The notes under the pieces are model-generated. The model saw only the letters and a program-made list of their open reading frames with translations, made no database searches and was not told the origin of the DNA. Shown piece after piece: positions 61,592 through 64,000 of a DNA stretch of 64,000 nt. This DNA is from Astropecten irregularis (lineage: Eukaryota > Echinodermata > Asteroidea > Paxillosida > Astropectinidae), in the NCBI GenBank assembly GCA_963971285.1, contig OZ020244.1, positions 33,604,001 to 33,668,000 on the forward strand. Direction: 5' to 3'. Both the position numbers and the translations under genes were made by a program. Each line of letters starts with the position of its first letter. The first letter of the stretch is position 1.

Positions 61592-61606
61592 GTCAGTTAA
61601 TTATCA

Positions 61607-62170
61607 CACTAACTGATTTAAGTCATTGTGAATGGTGAACAAAGAACAATTGACTGCAGCGGGATTCGAACCGGCGACCTCCTGAATACCTTACAGGTGC
61701 TCTACCAACTGAGCTGTCCAGCCCTACGTTGGTGGTGTCCCTAATACTTTATAGTCAATTATCTTTGTTCGTTTGGCAGTTAGACGGCATGGGGGGCATA
61801 GGTGGCAAGTGCGTTAGGCACTCGCCTCTCACCAATGTGGCCCGGGTTCGAATCCGGCCTGGGTCATATGTGAGTAGAGTTGTGCGTTGGTTCTCTCCTA
61901 TGCTACGAGGGTTTTTCTCCAGGTGATCAGGTTTTCCTCCCTCCACAAAAATCAAACACTTTCGATCTCAGGCTGTACTCCGTGATCATATATGGGTTGA
62001 TGTGGCTGGCAGCCAAAGGCGCCCATGAAAGCCTGCAACTCGATTACGTTGAAGTCGCATCCTTCACAATTCAGCACCCCAGCTGCCAGGAAGGATGATT
62101 AGCCTCCCAAATTATTATTATTATTATGAAACTATGCACATGATGCCATATCCCAGGGATCATTTCATCA
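61607..62170 (-). mobile_element. SINE family A split by SINE family B
   Basis: The minus-strand head with box B lies at 61650-61725. The upstream SINE-A segment resumes at about 62128 (GCCATATCCCAGGGATCATT). Between them, 61782-62127 is a family B insertion. Confidence 0.78.
61782..62127 (+). mobile_element. tRNA-derived SINE family B, nested
   Basis: The head GGTGGCAAGTGCGTTAGGCA with box B GGGTTCGAATCCGGCCTGGG is followed by GTTGTGCGTTGGTTCTC and GATGTGGCTGGCAGCCAAAG, ending in a (TTA)n tail. Confidence 0.78.
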
Positions 62171-62234
62171 ATACTCGCAGCAATGTTGCAACCTTGAACA
62201 GTACATGGGGAAAACTCAAAGAGGATATAGCTTT

Positions 62235-62570
62235 TTAATGAATTTGATAGCATACCGGAACAGAAATCTTCACAGATTTACGTATAACTTACAGGGTGTA
62301 AAGATGGTGATGGTAGAAACATACCGTTAAAATTGTTCTGCCTGAAATGCTGTATTTATCCAGAAAAGAGTAAAAGCAATGACCAAAAACAATTTTGATC
62401 TTTTAACGATAAGAAAAAATAGGTGAAAAGATTTAAGAAATACTGTGGCAGTTTTTCACTGTTTTTCTTTTAAAAAAGGGCACTGTATGGGACTGGAAAT
62501 TTCACAGTTGACTATTGCTGTATCTTTCGTAATATTTTTGCTCATGAATCTGCATTTCTTTGGGGGGCTT
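62235..62570. mobile_element. TTAA MITE family 1, reversed, left end lost
   Basis: Matches the reversed consensus from GCATACCGGAACAGAAATC through the GATCTTTTAACGATA centre to CATGAATCTGCATTTCTTTG. The terminal TTAA motifs are not preserved. Confidence 0.7.
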
Positions 62571-64000
62571 ACCAAAATAGCCTTACCGTTATTCCGCGGA
62601 AAGTCCGCGTGTTTCACGGCAAGTCTGCCGTTGCTAAGGGGCCGGGAAGTTCGCGGACTGCACGGCCGTGTGCACTCGAGCGCGCAACGAGTTAATGAGC
62701 TGGCCAGGTCGGACGCTATTGTGGCTGAAAAACTACGTCACGAGTCCCACAGACGTGATTAACATAATTAACATACTGCGTTCTTACCGCGGATTGGACG
62801 ATGTTGGTATAAAATGATCGTCTCCGAGAAACATTCACATATTGTACGTTCTTTCCGTGGATTTTAGCGTGTCGAAAGCATGCAGTTTTGACTTCAGTAA
62901 AGAAGCATTATCAGCTGGGAATTTTGTGAAGCAGGTGTTCAATTTTGAAAAATCAGTGGCACCAAGCTTCCGTAAACAAAATCACGTTCATGTTTTCGCC
63001 CATATGCAAAATTGTGCCCTTACAAATTCGTCCCAGAGTATGAACTAGCCTTTTATATCGTAGAAACTGTATTTATTATTATATTATTAAAAATGTGTGT
63101 TATTATTTTTGTTTTTACCAAACTTCGTATTTTCTTTTTAAAAGAGTGACTAAACTGCATGAGCGTCACCGTTACTGTCGATTGTCATGTCACCTAGTTT
63201 AGTGAGATCGATTGGCATTCAACCCGACAGCGATTATTTTGGAACCCCACTAACCTTTGTGGAAGGGAGTTTTGCCCACTCCATCAGGCTCAGCTAAACC
63301 TACCTGTATACCTAGGATATATCTGCACAGCAATCACAAGACTCCGTCCAAGCATTTTGTCTACTTCTTCACGAAACCAACCTCCAGTAAGCTCTCTCCA
63401 AATGCCGCTCGTTTAGAATGGATTTGGAACAAATACATGTACATGCACTCTGATAAAAATGACTAGGTCACTCCTGCAAGGACTTGATAAGCAATTTTAA
63501 TTATATTTTCACAAATTGTTTGAAACCATGTACACACTTTCATAACTTGCGTATAAGCTCACGAGATCCATATAATATATATCCATATAAGTACAATCAT
63601 ATAATACAAAAAACAACTCTGGGCGGTCGTTTACAGAATAATTACCGGTAGTTACCATTAGATATTCGGAAATCACTACCTGTATCTGTATTCAAATCTA
63701 AACTGAAGGTACATCTAGTCATTTGAGTTTATTAAGATTATGGACAGCGCAGCCTTGATTATTTTGTAAAATTTTTGCGCTAGGCATAAGTTTATATTGA
63801 TTATTATTATTACACCAAAATAGCCAAAAAGTTTAAAAAAAAAGTAACATTGATTTTTTAAACCTGCTGCAAAAAAGAATGATGGAAAAATAATTATAGT
63901 ATGTAATGATAAGGTGCTTACACCATTTGTCATTTTCTTCTTCAAATATTATGATTGTAGTAAAATTAGATGCCCCGCACTGGATACATTAGTATAGATA

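Larger units (their letters stand above)
61592..64000. other. Partial laminin intron 25 (no further exon found)
   Basis: Contains nested SINEs A and B (61607-62170), a truncated TTAA MITE (62235-62570), and a GC-richer stretch at about 62590-62870 with two copies of a TGCGTTCTTACCGCGGATT-like segment. Bases about 63050-64000 are AT-rich and I see nothing recognisable there. Confidence 0.6.

Overview
The window is nuclear DNA of an animal: exons with GT-AG introns, introns from 155 bp to 11.5 kb, and dense interspersed repeats. Two conserved genes are visible and both are cut by the window edges. The frequent palindromic tracts (TACATGTA, TAGGCCTA), the many tRNA-derived SINEs and small fold-back elements, and vertebrate-like exon content suggest a marine invertebrate, probably a deuterostome such as an echinoderm. 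The organism assignment is an inference from base patterns and is only moderately secure.

Left gene (minus strand, 266-6383): a NUBP1-type cytosolic Fe-S cluster assembly ATPase. Seven exons join in frame to 244 codons, from the start codon to the CxxC region. The last roughly 75 residues lie beyond position 1. The intron that splits the P-loop has a GC-AG donor rather than GT-AG.

Right gene (plus strand, 11036-61591): a laminin beta chain of the beta-1/beta-2 type. Twenty-five exons join without a phase error to 1614 codons: signal peptide, LN domain, LE repeats, laminin IV type B domain, further LE repeats, coiled coil, the Cys-rich beta knob, and part of coiled coil I. About 170 C-terminal residues should lie beyond 64000. 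The two genes are divergent, separated by about 4.65 kb (6384-11035). They have no evident functional link: one acts in cytosolic Fe-S assembly, the other in the basement membrane.

The rest is a layered repeat landscape. It includes at least three families of TTAA-flanked MITEs with swapped halves, and a fold-back family of about 140 bp inserted between AA and TT with no target duplication (one empty site can be read in the window). There are hAT-like elements with perfect 8-bp duplications, a CAGGGATG-ended family with 6-bp duplications, and a 943-bp Mutator-like element with terminal repeats of about 110 bp nested in a TTAA MITE. Also present are three tRNA-derived SINE families, LINE reverse-transcriptase tails, and several hammerhead-ribozyme-like motifs of the kind carried by Penelope-like retroelements. 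No CRISPR array, operon or prokaryotic gene is present, and I found no complete autonomous transposase or reverse transcriptase.
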